Shown here: in pieces, positions 48,101-52,437 of the stretch
Layout: each line of letters opens with the position of its first letter
Numbering within the stretch: the first letter of the stretch is position 1
Assembly: GCF_032854445.1 (NCBI RefSeq)
Contig: NC_088302.1
Span: 47,652,521 to 47,716,520 of the forward strand
Origin: Liolophura sinensis
Taxonomy: Eukaryota; Mollusca; Polyplacophora; Chitonida; Chitonidae
Length of the DNA stretch: 64,000 bases
Reading direction: 5' to 3'
The notes under the pieces: model-generated
Database searches by the model: none
What the model saw: the letters and a program-made list of their open reading frames with translations, nothing else
Told to the model about the DNA's origin: nothing
Made by a program: the position numbers and the translations under genes

Positions 48101-48266
48101 CAAAAATTTCACAGGGAGGGACAAAATTGTGCAAGTTTGACCAAGTCTAACACTGCACATAAGAGGTAAAAATAAATGGTTACAAAATAGGGTTTCCTTT
48201 TACCTGAGCTGGCCACCAGGGATAGCGCTTTGGTTTGACCCAGACTATCTCATCTGTCTCAAACAT
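17545..48266 (-). CDS. PWWP3A: PWWP3A/B-like (MUM1/EXPAND1-like) chromatin protein, 14 coding exons
   Basis: Coding exons from the start: 48266-48204, 47481-47396, 44314-44244, 43873-42859, 31932-31844, 29958-29891, 26996-26905, 25921-25849, 25530-25401, 24071-23846, 23400-23337, 22148-22023, 21578-21480, 17748-17545. All introns are GT-AG, all phases agree, and the total is 2406 nt (801 aa). An N-terminal PWWP domain (about 5-90, YPWWPAQ) is followed by a long low-complexity linker with a C2HC finger-like motif. A second PWWP domain (about 443-560, GWPYWPAVV) and a helical C-terminal domain ending in VWVPEAIVYALIS follow. The second PWWP plus this C-terminal (V/L)PEAI domain is the pattern of PWWP3A/B. 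In vertebrates PWWP3A binds nucleosomes and 53BP1 and acts in DNA damage response; the same role here is inference. ATG 48266 is chosen because its frame meets a stop, with no earlier ATG, in the likely 5' exon. Confidence 0.85.
17893..21140. repeat. 37-bp satellite array, about 3.2 kb
   Basis: The basic unit is CACAATGACTGGCATCAGTG followed by TCAACCATGGCATAAGA, 37 bp, in roughly 85 copies. Variants recur in order (CATGTCAAAAAG, AATGGTTTCACGGCCTATCA, AGAACGGCAAATTACAATAT), so blocks of several units have been duplicated together. The right end decays into related but longer-spaced units up to about 21450. The array fills most of the last intron of the PWWP gene. Short open frames on both strands are by-products of a period that is not a multiple of three. 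Confidence 0.95.
21480..21578 (-). CDS. PWWP3A: PWWP gene, exon 13
   Basis: Acceptor CTTCCAG|CGAAG and donor CCAGAG|GTATGT. The 33 codons (RSEVLDTLLSWLG to MDVWVPE) are in phase 0 at both ends. Confidence 0.88.
22023..22148 (-). CDS. PWWP3A: PWWP gene, exon 12
   Basis: Acceptor TTGTTACAG|AAGTAC; the donor is a slightly weak CAA|GTTAGT. The 42 codons are in phase 0 at both ends. It encodes KYLTEIFHGKRAS and GFGPISDEEQ, which match the expected helix and the GP-I-DE-Q motif of the family C-terminal domain and fill the gap between exons 11 and 13. Confidence 0.78.
22655..22890 (-). mobile_element. SINE family A copy
   Basis: Read on +, the order is tail end first: TTTCACGCTGTACTCAAGAA, CAGCGGCCACCATTATAAGG, GGTTGCTGCAGAACTTCCCA, then ACTCACAGCGACCCCATTC and the tRNA-like head. 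It lies between exons 11 and 12 of the PWWP gene. Confidence 0.8.
22990..23150 (-). mobile_element. SINE family A, truncated copy
   Basis: Tail (TTTATTTATTCATTT), then GGTGTTTTACGCCATACTCA and the body to CCTTCCCCCATACTGCC; the tRNA-like head is missing. Confidence 0.8.
23337..23400 (-). CDS. PWWP3A: PWWP gene, exon 11
   Basis: Acceptor TTCCTTAG|AAATG and donor ATGAAG|GTAAGT. It encodes RNEQRKQRCEILVDFIKSEK, the counterpart of the AR(D/N)RANQKLVEYI helix of PWWP3 proteins. Confidence 0.85.
23846..24071 (-). CDS. PWWP3A: PWWP gene, exon 10 (acidic linker)
   Basis: Acceptor TTCTTTAG|AGCCC and donor AACAAG|GTGAGT. It begins EPLDYVDEKEDLILGMGKRD and holds two similar GNGTSNGDQ / ENTSNGDQ stretches, an internal short repeat. 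It links the second PWWP domain to the C-terminal helices. Confidence 0.85.
25401..25530 (-). CDS. PWWP3A: PWWP gene, exon 9 (end of second PWWP domain)
   Basis: Acceptor TTAACAG|AAGGAAG and donor CCAG|GTAAGA. It encodes the PWWP C-terminal helices (SLIEAVRHVDDYLTKKGLG) and then VHGFFFPNSPG. Confidence 0.85.
25582..25662 (+). mobile_element. SINE family A, 3' fragment, + orientation
   Basis: GTGAAATATTCTTGAGTACG then GCGTAAAACACCAATCATAT and an (AAAT)n tail, the reverse complement of the other copies' tail end. Confidence 0.8.
25849..25921 (-). CDS. PWWP3A: PWWP gene, exon 8 (second PWWP domain, middle)
   Basis: Acceptor GTTGACAG|GTTC and donor TTTGAG|GTATGT. A one-base completion of the split Val codon gives FSVRCTNSRGKVFPFTCSQR. 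This matches the V(S)LK-LK-FDCKEKQ region that follows the core strands in PWWP3 proteins. Confidence 0.85.
26905..26996 (-). CDS. PWWP3A: PWWP gene, exon 7 (second PWWP domain, beta strand)
   Basis: Acceptor CTTTACAG|ATCAGG and donor AAGGT|GTAAGT. It encodes IRKYYPERKKLKQPARAS then LLFINDDSLRKK. The strand ASLLFINDD is the counterpart of ASVLYIEG in vertebrate PWWP3A. Confidence 0.88.
27045..27215 (-). mobile_element. SINE family A, truncated copy
   Basis: TTTATTTACTTATTTGACTG, CCGTACTCAAGAAAAGTTCA, AGCGGCTAGCATTGTGGTGG and the GGGGGAAACCC body are present; the head is missing. Confidence 0.8.
27595..27960. repeat. Dispersed repeat, copy 1 of 2
   Basis: It starts TCTAGCACTAAGCTCCCGTG and continues through AAAAATAATTCTTGCAGATT and CTGACCTACTTTTGAGCC. 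A diverged direct copy is at 28609-28990 in the same PWWP-gene intron. Confidence 0.75.
28609..28990. repeat. Dispersed repeat, copy 2 of 2
   Basis: It starts TCTAGCACGAAGCTCCCGTG and shares AAAAATAATTCTTACAGATT and TTGACCTACTTTTAAGC with the copy at 27595-27960. Order and spacing are conserved over about 360 bp. Confidence 0.75.
29891..29958 (-). CDS. PWWP3A: PWWP gene, exon 6 (second PWWP signature)
   Basis: Acceptor TTTATTTAG|AATTC and donor GCTGTG|GTAAGT. It encodes FQLSGGDIVWAKVKGWPYWP followed by AVV, the classical PWWP opening: GD-VWAK-KG-PYWPA. Confidence 0.93.
30090..30290 (-). mobile_element. SINE family A, internally deleted copy
   Basis: TTTATTTGATTCGTGTCTTA, then AACCATCCACAAGTTGCTGC, CTTGAACTCACCGCAAACGC and the reversed tRNA-like head. 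The middle body is short. Confidence 0.75.
30545..31045. repeat. 51-bp tandem array, about 10-11 copies
   Basis: The unit contains GACCTGGCTGATACAGTCTA, then CCATGTGACTGGGCCCATAT and TCATTTACTAG. Because 51 is 17 codons, the - strand stays open for 205 codons (31083-30466), with a 17-residue period starting DCISQVLVNEYGPSHM. It sits in intron 5 of the PWWP gene with no splice evidence, so it is treated as a repeat and not a gene. Confidence 0.93.
31108..31235. repeat. Single copy of the 31.4 kb hairpin arm joined to a tRNA-like stretch
   Basis: ATGTCATTTAGAAAGCGGAT and AATAGGGATTACAGTTTCTG repeat the arm at 31419-31482. It runs on into CTGAGACCACTGCGGGTTTC and AAACCAGCGACC, a reversed B-box-like sequence. 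Confidence 0.7.
31419..31589. repeat. Near-perfect 64-nt inverted repeat (hairpin)
   Basis: The arm at 31419-31482 and the reverse complement at 31526-31589 match at 63 of 64 positions by eye. They are separated by a 43-nt loop containing CCCACAGTGGTCTCAGCC. It lies in intron 5 of the PWWP gene, so it could be transcribed as a stem-loop. Confidence 0.92.
31590..31735 (+). mobile_element. SINE family A, 3' part, + orientation
   Basis: TGTGGGAAGGTCAGCAACCT, GCGGATGGTTGTGGGTTTCC, AGTACGGCGTAAAACACCAA, then an (AAAT)n tail. It begins directly at the right end of the hairpin. Confidence 0.85.
31844..31932 (-). CDS. PWWP3A: PWWP gene, exon 5
   Basis: Acceptor GTGTTTCAG|CATGGG and donor AGCATG|GTATGT. 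It encodes an acidic stretch, MGFDENLYQDTCDSESEDEL, just before the second PWWP domain. Vertebrate PWWP3A also has an acidic stretch there. Confidence 0.85.
32100..32600. repeat. Diverged direct repeats around TACGGTACTTAATATGTACA
   Basis: Four related stretches start near 32100, 32278, 32460 and 32575. Each carries a variant of GTACTTAATATGTACACA, GAATCAA-GATGGAA and CTCTACATGTGTGCAAA. Spacings are about 180, 180 and 115 bp. Confidence 0.7.
32640..32945. repeat. 43-bp tandem array, about 7 copies
   Basis: The unit reads TGTGATGTGGTATAGAGTTT then TGACTACTCTGTACCACATT and CAC. Units differ at several positions and one is shortened. Confidence 0.9.
33819..33891. repeat. (TCTA)n microsatellite with AAC interruptions, left of LINE copy 1
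   Basis: Runs of TCTA broken by CAACA at intervals. The same pattern lies between the two LINE copies (40003-40038) and to the right of the second (42601-42771). All three look like parts of one original microsatellite. Confidence 0.93.
34172..37922 (-). pseudogene. LINE ORF2 (endonuclease-reverse transcriptase), one frameshift
   Basis: It starts at ATG 37922, seven bases after the ORF1 stop. The N-terminal AP-endonuclease part shows VVTLNCQGL, FLQETHF and VAVHAPTY. The frame then shifts near 37530, and the expected GDFNCVLDPLIDRR is read in the other frame. After the shift a single open frame of about 1100 codons continues to 34172. It contains SRLDRVYC and the endonuclease SDHTMV, then the reverse transcriptase (NWRPISLL; SLDNEKAFDRLEW; GVRQGCPLSPLLYVLAAE; YADDASLF). 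The C-terminal CPLCSSQDETVEHLVWHCP zinc-binding stretch closes it. Only this one shift was seen, so inactivation looks recent. Confidence 0.88.
37930..39441 (-). CDS. LINE ORF1 protein with CCHC zinc knuckles (copy 1)
   Basis: 503 codons, intact. The first 150 residues look like the RNA-binding N-terminal part of Tx1-type ORF1 proteins. Two zinc knuckles follow at about 162-195 (CHLCQATDHLKNDC and CLICKQEGHFQKNC). A long acidic D/E/N-rich low-complexity region (about 200-330) and a basic C-terminus (KKSRKTKLK) complete it. Such proteins bind the element RNA and act with ORF2 in reverse transcription. ORF1 stops 7 bases before the ORF2 start. Confidence 0.85.
   Translation of the reverse strand: MAFRIKRPLSLKLRIKGNVKAIEVYHGLQERIGSGPKVLRGLVHVTGDLWNVTVANEEVKQKLLNEDLVLNGVNCPVYEVEQSRTLVKVKSPYEIPDERIGAVLKQFGTVHSVERECYLFDRTLQNGVRRVWMSNISSTIPEAIWVGASFRLPVWYRGQVRACHLCQATDHLKNDCPLKNKCLICKQEGHFQKNCPQDLDTESSDNLTSSGDEDDIAVAMDHNGNKDDEDMNNDDHDNEQGDNDGKDDSDDDTDDSNEAEDDCEMVNGDTNGGQESSNDVVGNDDKNEVNEAEDGNDKDAMDNGKDGLEGGSNEGGKEEENDVDKNADDGISSVSSQVQQEEVSLSFTEPLVPYSSTGQSPEQDSSQDLWSQSFTFSQPVAKQDINESLWSTASEAIFVDTSKDQVSGIEASGSVIPMDDTTSEMEDSVPGEDLDESMPAYANDQGEVLVPVSTSLGVHYRTMRRDSKIEKVRKQRKVIYLSQEDFAARKAALYKKSRKTKLK
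39453..39502. repeat. 50-base A/T homopolymer directly upstream of ORF1
   Basis: An A run on + (T on the element's strand) lies 11 bases upstream of the ORF1 ATG, between the 5' leader and ORF1. Copy 2 has the same tract, 34 bases long, at 42071-42104. Confidence 0.95.
40003..40038. repeat. (TCTA)n microsatellite between the two LINE copies
   Basis: TCTATCTATCTATC, AACA, then TCTATCTATC. It separates the 5' end of copy 1 from the poly(A) end of copy 2. Confidence 0.93.
40039..42600 (-). mobile_element. Internally deleted LINE, copy 2
   Basis: Same ends as copy 1: poly(A) tail (40039-40065), 3' leader, and 5' leader ending CCTCCAAAGC at 42600. The segment equal to 34750-38279 of copy 1 (about 3530 bp) is missing; the junction lies at 40897-40898. 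Over the roughly 835 shared bases at the 3' end I count about nine substitutions, so the copies are close relatives. The deletion removes the endonuclease, the reverse transcriptase and the end of ORF1. Confidence 0.9.
40320..42059 (-). CDS. In-frame fusion of LINE ORF1 to the ORF2 C-terminus
   Basis: 579 codons, open from the ORF1 ATG to the ORF2 stop. Residues 1-387 or so are ORF1, with both CCHC knuckles and the acidic region. After KQDINES the frame enters the ORF2 C-terminus at SSWRNLFLSLWKSG. It keeps the CPLCSSQDETVEHLVWHCP zinc-binding stretch and the ORF2 end (NGRPVVQF). The fusion has no catalytic domain. A non-autonomous role using the enzymes of full-length copies is conceivable but is inference. 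Confidence 0.75.
   Translation of the reverse strand: MAFRIKRPLSLKLRIKGNVKAIDVYHGLQERIGSGPKVLRGLVHVTGDLWNVTVANEEVKQKLLNEDLVLNGVNCPVYEVEQSRTLVKVKSPYEIPDERIGAVLKQFGTVHSVERECYLFDRTLQNGVRRVWMSNISSTIPEAIWVGASFRLPVWYRGQVRACHLCQATDHLKNDCPLKNKCLICKQEGHFQKNCPQDLDTESSDNGTSSGDEDDIAVAMDHNGNKDDEDMNNDDHDNEQGDNDGKDDSDDDTDDSNEAEDDCEMVNGDTDGGQESSNDVVGNDDKNEVNEAEDGNDKDAMDNGKDGQEGGRNEEGKEEENDVDNNVDNGTSSVSSQVKQEEVSLSFTEPLVPYSSTGQSPEQDSSQDLWSQSFTFSQPIAKQDINESSSWRNLFLSLWKSGVDNRAKEAVWLLWHRQWWVGHKLVRAGLSVSADCPLCSSQDETVEHLVWHCPVASSMWQMLERTIGRVLGRGFSFSLEDVLWGDLRQVPSSLKPVVRDQVFLCIWSIWRHRCYVVAHNHVIDHLKVVPSLFHRDLQYHLLTDFERHRRLGKLTTFKTTWCRNSILCVLRNGRPVVQF
42601..42771. repeat. (TCTA)n microsatellite right of LINE copy 2
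   Basis: About 170 bases of TCTA runs broken by AACA every 15-20 bases. Confidence 0.95.
42859..43873 (-). CDS. PWWP3A: PWWP gene, exon 4 (large linker exon)
   Basis: Acceptor CTCTTTTTAG|GTCTG and donor TATCAG|GTAGGT; 1015 nt. It starts GLKSRNSKAFRKALDEALEI, the C-terminal helix of the first PWWP domain. A Ser/Lys-rich, presumably disordered region follows, with KRKVERNELERNSKKGKKRS as a likely nuclear localisation signal. At about residues 197-217 a CEFCGY...HDKVC motif (C-x2-C-x12-H-x3-C) looks like a single C2HC finger. Vertebrate PWWP3A has a similarly long linker here. Confidence 0.85.
44244..44314 (-). CDS. PWWP3A: PWWP gene, exon 3 (first PWWP domain, end of barrel)
   Basis: Acceptor TTGTTTCAG|TGAGCC and donor GTAG|GTAAGT. 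It encodes EPVNNVKNIQPFLCPLRQQY; NIQPF is the usual closing strand of a PWWP barrel. Confidence 0.83.
44990..45210 (-). mobile_element. SINE family A copy
   Basis: TGATTGGTGTTTTACGCCAT through CCGGTTGCTGGCAGACCTTT, GAGCCGGACTTGAACTCATT, ending in ACCAACTGAGCCATGGCAGA. On the - strand the head reads like a tRNA (TGGCTCAGTTGGTTAG). Part of the body is deleted. Confidence 0.9.
45270..45528 (-). mobile_element. SINE family A, most complete copy
   Basis: On the - strand the head begins GGGGCCTCCGTGGCTCAGTT (A-box region), with B-box GTGAGTTCAAGTCCGG. The conserved body follows and it ends GGCGTAAAACACCAATCAAA plus an (AAAT)n tail. All parts are present in order, so it is a good reference copy for the family. 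Confidence 0.92.
46375..46740 (-). mobile_element. SINE family C, tRNA-derived
   Basis: On the - strand the head reads GGCCCGGCCCTGATAACACA then GTTGGTAGAGCGTC (A-box-like). A body follows and it ends GTTAAACCCCAAGCACCC. The 3' end resembles that of family B, but the head differs. Confidence 0.7.
46930..47310 (-). mobile_element. SINE family B, second copy
   Basis: On the - strand the head reads GACCGCTTTGATGGTATAAT, GATAAGGGCGTGTGCCTCGA and CTGGGATCAAACCC, close to the head at 3.65 kb. The 3' end is a microsatellite-like run of TACATACTTGCA. It lies directly downstream of exon 2 of the PWWP gene, with its last bases within 90 bp of the donor. Confidence 0.85.
47396..47481 (-). CDS. PWWP3A: PWWP gene, exon 2 (first PWWP domain, middle)
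   Basis: Acceptor TACACTGCAG|GTTTTG and donor TTCATA|GTGAGT. The 86 nt start in phase 0 and end in phase 2, exactly what exons 1 and 3 require. It encodes VLDRELWPRAKGRPLPS then ITCVKYLDEYSY; the strand VKYLDEY fits the V-FF-T-Y strand of PWWP barrels. It is too short to stand out as an ORF. Confidence 0.8.
48031..48046. repeat. Poly(G) run of about 15 bases
   Basis: A G run on + (C on the PWWP-gene strand) in intron 1, 10 bases from a GTAAGTTTCAG string. Confidence 0.85.
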
Positions 48267-48282
48267 CTTGCACAGTCCAGTC
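48204..48282 (-). CDS. PWWP3A: PWWP gene, first coding exon (first PWWP signature)
   Basis: Acceptor GTTTTCAG|GACTG and donor GCTCAG|GTAAAA. The ATG at 48266 opens MFETDEIVWVKPKRYPWWPA, with a literal PWWP-type motif right at the N-terminus. Confidence 0.88.
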
Positions 48283-48303
48283 CTGAAAACATGTGATACC
48301 TGC

Positions 48304-50973
48304 AAGCACAAATGTGTCAAAAAATGTAACCTGTGGATACATTCAGAAAAGACACTTCTCTAAGCATATGTCACACATAGCAATGCAACTAATATGATAA
48401 CACATAAGTCACCATGGTAAAGATTTACTTCAATTAAAGAAACAGGCCTTTGTCTCAAATATATATGTTTTATATAATGATACATATTGTGGACTCTGTT
48501 TCTCACTAATTTGATACAAGGCTTGTGAGTAATCACACTAACATGAATTTGATTAGGATCATTTACTGGGTAACCATATAATGCATACTCTCCACAAATT
48601 CACTACCTACACATAACATTAGACTGATGATGCCATATGTAGGAACCAAACTCTCATAGGCTAAGGTTAAGTTTGTTAAGTGAAGTGTAATGAAGAGGTG
48701 TTTTGGTTAGCTCCACATTCTGACCAGTTTCTTCCACTTATAAATCTAAATAAAATCACATTTAAGAAATACTCTTGCCTATGATATAAAACTAAACAAA
48801 TAAATTTGATCCATAAATAATGTAACTGTACCAAATATTGTGAAACCTGCACAGAAGAATTACATATCTTTTACCAAAGCACATAGCACACAGTAGGCTT
48901 CATGACACACCACATTAGTTAACCTAGAGTACTCGATGTAAATACATGTGCTTTCAGTCTCGGCCACTACTAAATGCAAACAATTAACTTTGATTCGAGC
49001 TGTGCAGCCATGGGAAATATAATGCTCCAATATTTTGCTCCGCCTGTACAGAAGTTACAGTTTAGCCTGGTGCCTTGCATAAAATGAACTCTTGTGGTAG
49101 CTGTGCAAAAGATTAGAGTGTAGTATTAAAACCAAACAAGTATGAAAATTTTCAGATAAGGAATAAACATGACAATGCAAGATTATTGGTGTGATTTCTC
49201 TTTGTGGTAAATGCTCAAATGCAATGTACAATTACCAGTGAGAGTTGGGCATGCAGATGTTGCTTTTACTTGAACAAATCGTGCAAAAAATATGCTGCTT
49301 TGGTGAATACTAGATATCAGAAGATGTTTCACATTATAACTCCCATGGCTGCAGCAATCAAATTAAAGTTATATATTTACAACTACGTTACCAATTAACA
49401 AGGGATTTTCAGTCTTCAAACTCTGTTGAGGGAGTTGTACATCATTTTGCATCACTTAAATCAATCAGTCTATGCCCTCAATGTACTCGTATTAAAAGTA
49501 TTTTATTGGTTTATTCATAAAATTTGTGTTCCAAAAAAGAGTGAATAATTAGTTCCAGGGGACTATCTTTATGTAGAATATATCAAATCATTAACTTACC
49601 CGCCATTCCTCAGTTCTCAGTGTATGAGTGCATTAATGTCAGTTTAGTGACATGCTTTGCATTGCAAACATGCACCAAAACTTCTCAATGTACATGACCC
49701 GCAAGCATCATCTGTCATTTATGCACCATGTCAACCATTTCCCGCAATACTCAGAACTTCTCTATTTCACACATTGCCCCAAATCAAGTCTGGCTTGGAA
49801 AGGGCCGAAGGTGTAATTGGATGTTTCCGAATATTGCTGAGCCAACATTCAAACACGGCCTATGAACTGTATTAGCTATGTACACAGAGAAGTTTTGGTC
49901 CAGTGCAGGTTTTCAAAGGCAAAGCTGTTCACTAAACTGACATGATCATCAGGTGCAGAAATGGACAGGGTTTATGAACAACCACTTCATGGCACAGAAA
50001 ATAACAGTATGTGGAGAACAGCACACTGAGAATCAAGGAGAGCACATTTCTACATAAACATAGCGCTATAATATTATAATCGCTCACAGACACACAGAGG
50101 CTGTAAGACGGGTTGGAAGCTAGAGACCACATAATTTACTTAGTAACTAATGGCGCGGGTAAAGAAAATGGTCCTCCCAGCATTACTGCATAGGAAAATG
50201 CTTATTTCTGAATTGCTGTCAGCGATCTTGTATCCGTTGGTTTTGTATAATTTCCTGCAATCCAGATAGCCTGAGTATTTCTGTAGAGTTTGAGGTTGTG
50301 ATGTTATTTTGTTCATTTAGGCCTTACTAGTCGCATGTGACCTCCTGTTTCTGACCCATCTTACAGAATTAATCTGAAACCTAAAACTGTAAAATAACTC
50401 AAAACATGGTATTTTTTACATAACCCTTCCGAAGGTGGGCGACGGCCAACCAGAAACCCTCAATGAATTCCAAATGATGCAGGGGCGCTCTTATTAATGT
50501 GTTAACTAAATCTATCATGAAGTCTGTATAAAAGTGTAGTAACACCTTTCAATCATCCACTACTGGCACTAGGCACTAAGTTAAAACACGAATATTCACA
50601 ATAACCAATTCTCACACGTTTAAGTTTTCTACTTACTTAAAATGATATGAAACCTTACAAACTGTTGGATGCATTCGTCATGAACACAGATATTAATTAA
50701 AATTACATGCTTCAAGTGTCAAGAGAGACACCGTTTCCAAGAATCGGTGCAACAACAACGACGCAACTAATACGTGCTGAAAATTTTAATGCATTCTAAC
50801 GCCACCAGACCATGACATGATAAACATATAAATTCTATGTATAGTTTTTGTTTTCATTTCCTAAGACGTAACAATTTAACCACTGACTTACACATCAAAA
50901 CAGGGTGCTAATCATTTTCCGTTAAGACAACACATTTCGAAACTCAAAATGTTTGATCGTCCCGCCGACTTAC
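48304..50973. other. 5' intron of the PWWP gene, no gene seen
   Basis: Only short non-conserved frames are present. A downstream-gene regulatory role cannot be judged from sequence. Confidence 0.5.
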
Positions 50974-51255
50974 TTCCCTTGAATTGACTCCGAATTTCGA
51001 AGGCGATTAATAACCTATTAGTTAAAATTAATTTTTATAAGACAGAAAACAGAACGTTGGTACATCTTTTTATTAAATACTTTCTTTTTTTATTTCTAAT
51101 CTAAAACTTAAAGTTCCGATTTAGGGTAAAACCCTAATGTTTACTTCCGGTGATGATGTCATCTTCAAAACAAAGGACATACCACTTTCAGTTCGGACGT
51201 TATAAATGATGTACTGCCTGGAGGAACGAGGCAAATTTACTTAATCGTGTCACAG
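50974..51255. promoter_or_regulatory. Likely bidirectional promoter between the PWWP and Bcl-2 genes
   Basis: On the - strand a consensus donor (GGGAA|GTAAGT, 50973) marks the end of a PWWP-gene 5' exon. On the + strand a donor (CACAG|GTGAGA, after 51255) marks the end of a Bcl-2 gene 5' exon. Between them lie ACTTCCGG (ETS-type, 51143), a CRE-like TGATGTCATC (51154) and a palindrome TTAGGGTAAAACCCTAA (51121-51137). No TATA box is evident. Start sites are inferred, not seen. Confidence 0.55.
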
Positions 51256-52129
51256 GTGAGAGATTAACGATCATTGCTCTTTATGTAAGCATTGCCCTTG
51301 CGAGGCATTGCAGACTGTCAGTGATGCTGGTTCTATTTTGAAATGACGCATTAGCAGTGGCGTGAAAAAAAAAAGCGCGGGTAATTTGTCGCGATTTTGA
51401 CAGAAGCACCGTGGTAGTTTTTGAGTCATGTGTAATTCCACACCTGTGGATGGCTGACGGGTGCATACTAGCATTCATTTTTCATCTCAGGTGTGCAAAA
51501 ATCCCTAACTCATGTGAATAGTTGTGTTGAAATTTTAGAGTGACATTGAAGTATTAGTGAACTGGCAGAAGGCTTTTATATACATGTAGTATATGTGTGA
51601 TGCATATAGGCGTACATGTACGTAACTTTGACATGATCCATACGCGGTTAGAAGTCGTATATTGGGTAATCACTAACTGAGTGTTGCTTGATTTTATAGA
51701 ATCTCTGTTCAGCTGTTAATTGATCGGTCCAAAATTTACAGATGGGCTAATCTGAGTGTTTATTTGCATATGTGTAAAGTATTATAGCAGATAATGACAT
51801 TTTCGAAATGGTTTTATGGTATTCGAGTTTGTATTGTTTGTATTGTATAGATTCATTCACTAAGCTATCTGGTGTAGCTTAATTATCTTTGGTAATGTTG
51901 TTTGTTTCCTTTACAGGAACTTGAAGTGATGTGATGTACTTGAGAAGACAGCCACTGTTCAACAACTTAACTCCTTAATGATGAAAGGACACTGATCTCT
52001 ATTATCAAACTGTGCTCCGGTGTGTTTTGCCTGCTAACAAGGAAAAAAACAACCAAAACCTCCTACAGCCCACTATCATTTCAAATAGTTTTTCGTACAT
52101 AAGTGAATTTCCTGGTGGTGCTTTCAACA

Positions 52130-52437
52130 ATGGCAGCTGTTTCTGCAACGGTCACAGACCCTAATGTGGGATTACCTCAAGATGATAAAAACTCTAATAC
52201 CAGCTTTGGTACACTAAGAACACGAAGACGATCGAGCCATTCACTGAGTCTGCTCACCATTCCAGAAATCAAAATGCAAGGCAGTAGCTCCTGTCCCGTT
52301 TACCAAAGATCCTTCAGCTTTGACCCAGAAGAGACTGTAGAAGAAGGGTGTGAACTTTTCCAACACTTTGTTATAGATCAGATTAATAAGGAAGGTCTCA
52401 AACCTCCAGAAGATGTCTTCTCGCCCACCGTAATAAG
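52130..52437 (+). CDS. Bcl-2 gene, first coding exon
   Basis: ATG at 52130 (MAAVSATVTDP); the frame is open a little upstream without another ATG. It ends at ATAAG|GTGAGA, splitting an Arg codon. The middle is Ser/Arg-rich (LRTRRRSSHSLSLL), a plausible phosphorylation region. The end (EEGCELFQHFVIDQINKEG) is the amphipathic first helix of the Bcl-2 fold. Confidence 0.88.

Noticed and set aside
47939-48160. Possible PWWP exon (IRIIYFVSENDV on the - strand)
   Set aside because: It looks like a beta strand, but the donor is poor and the phase does not fit; the exon at 47396-47481 fits both phase and family.
49204-49875. Two + strand frames of 64 and 72 codons in the 5' intron of the PWWP gene
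   Set aside because: No conserved motif and no supporting splice sites.
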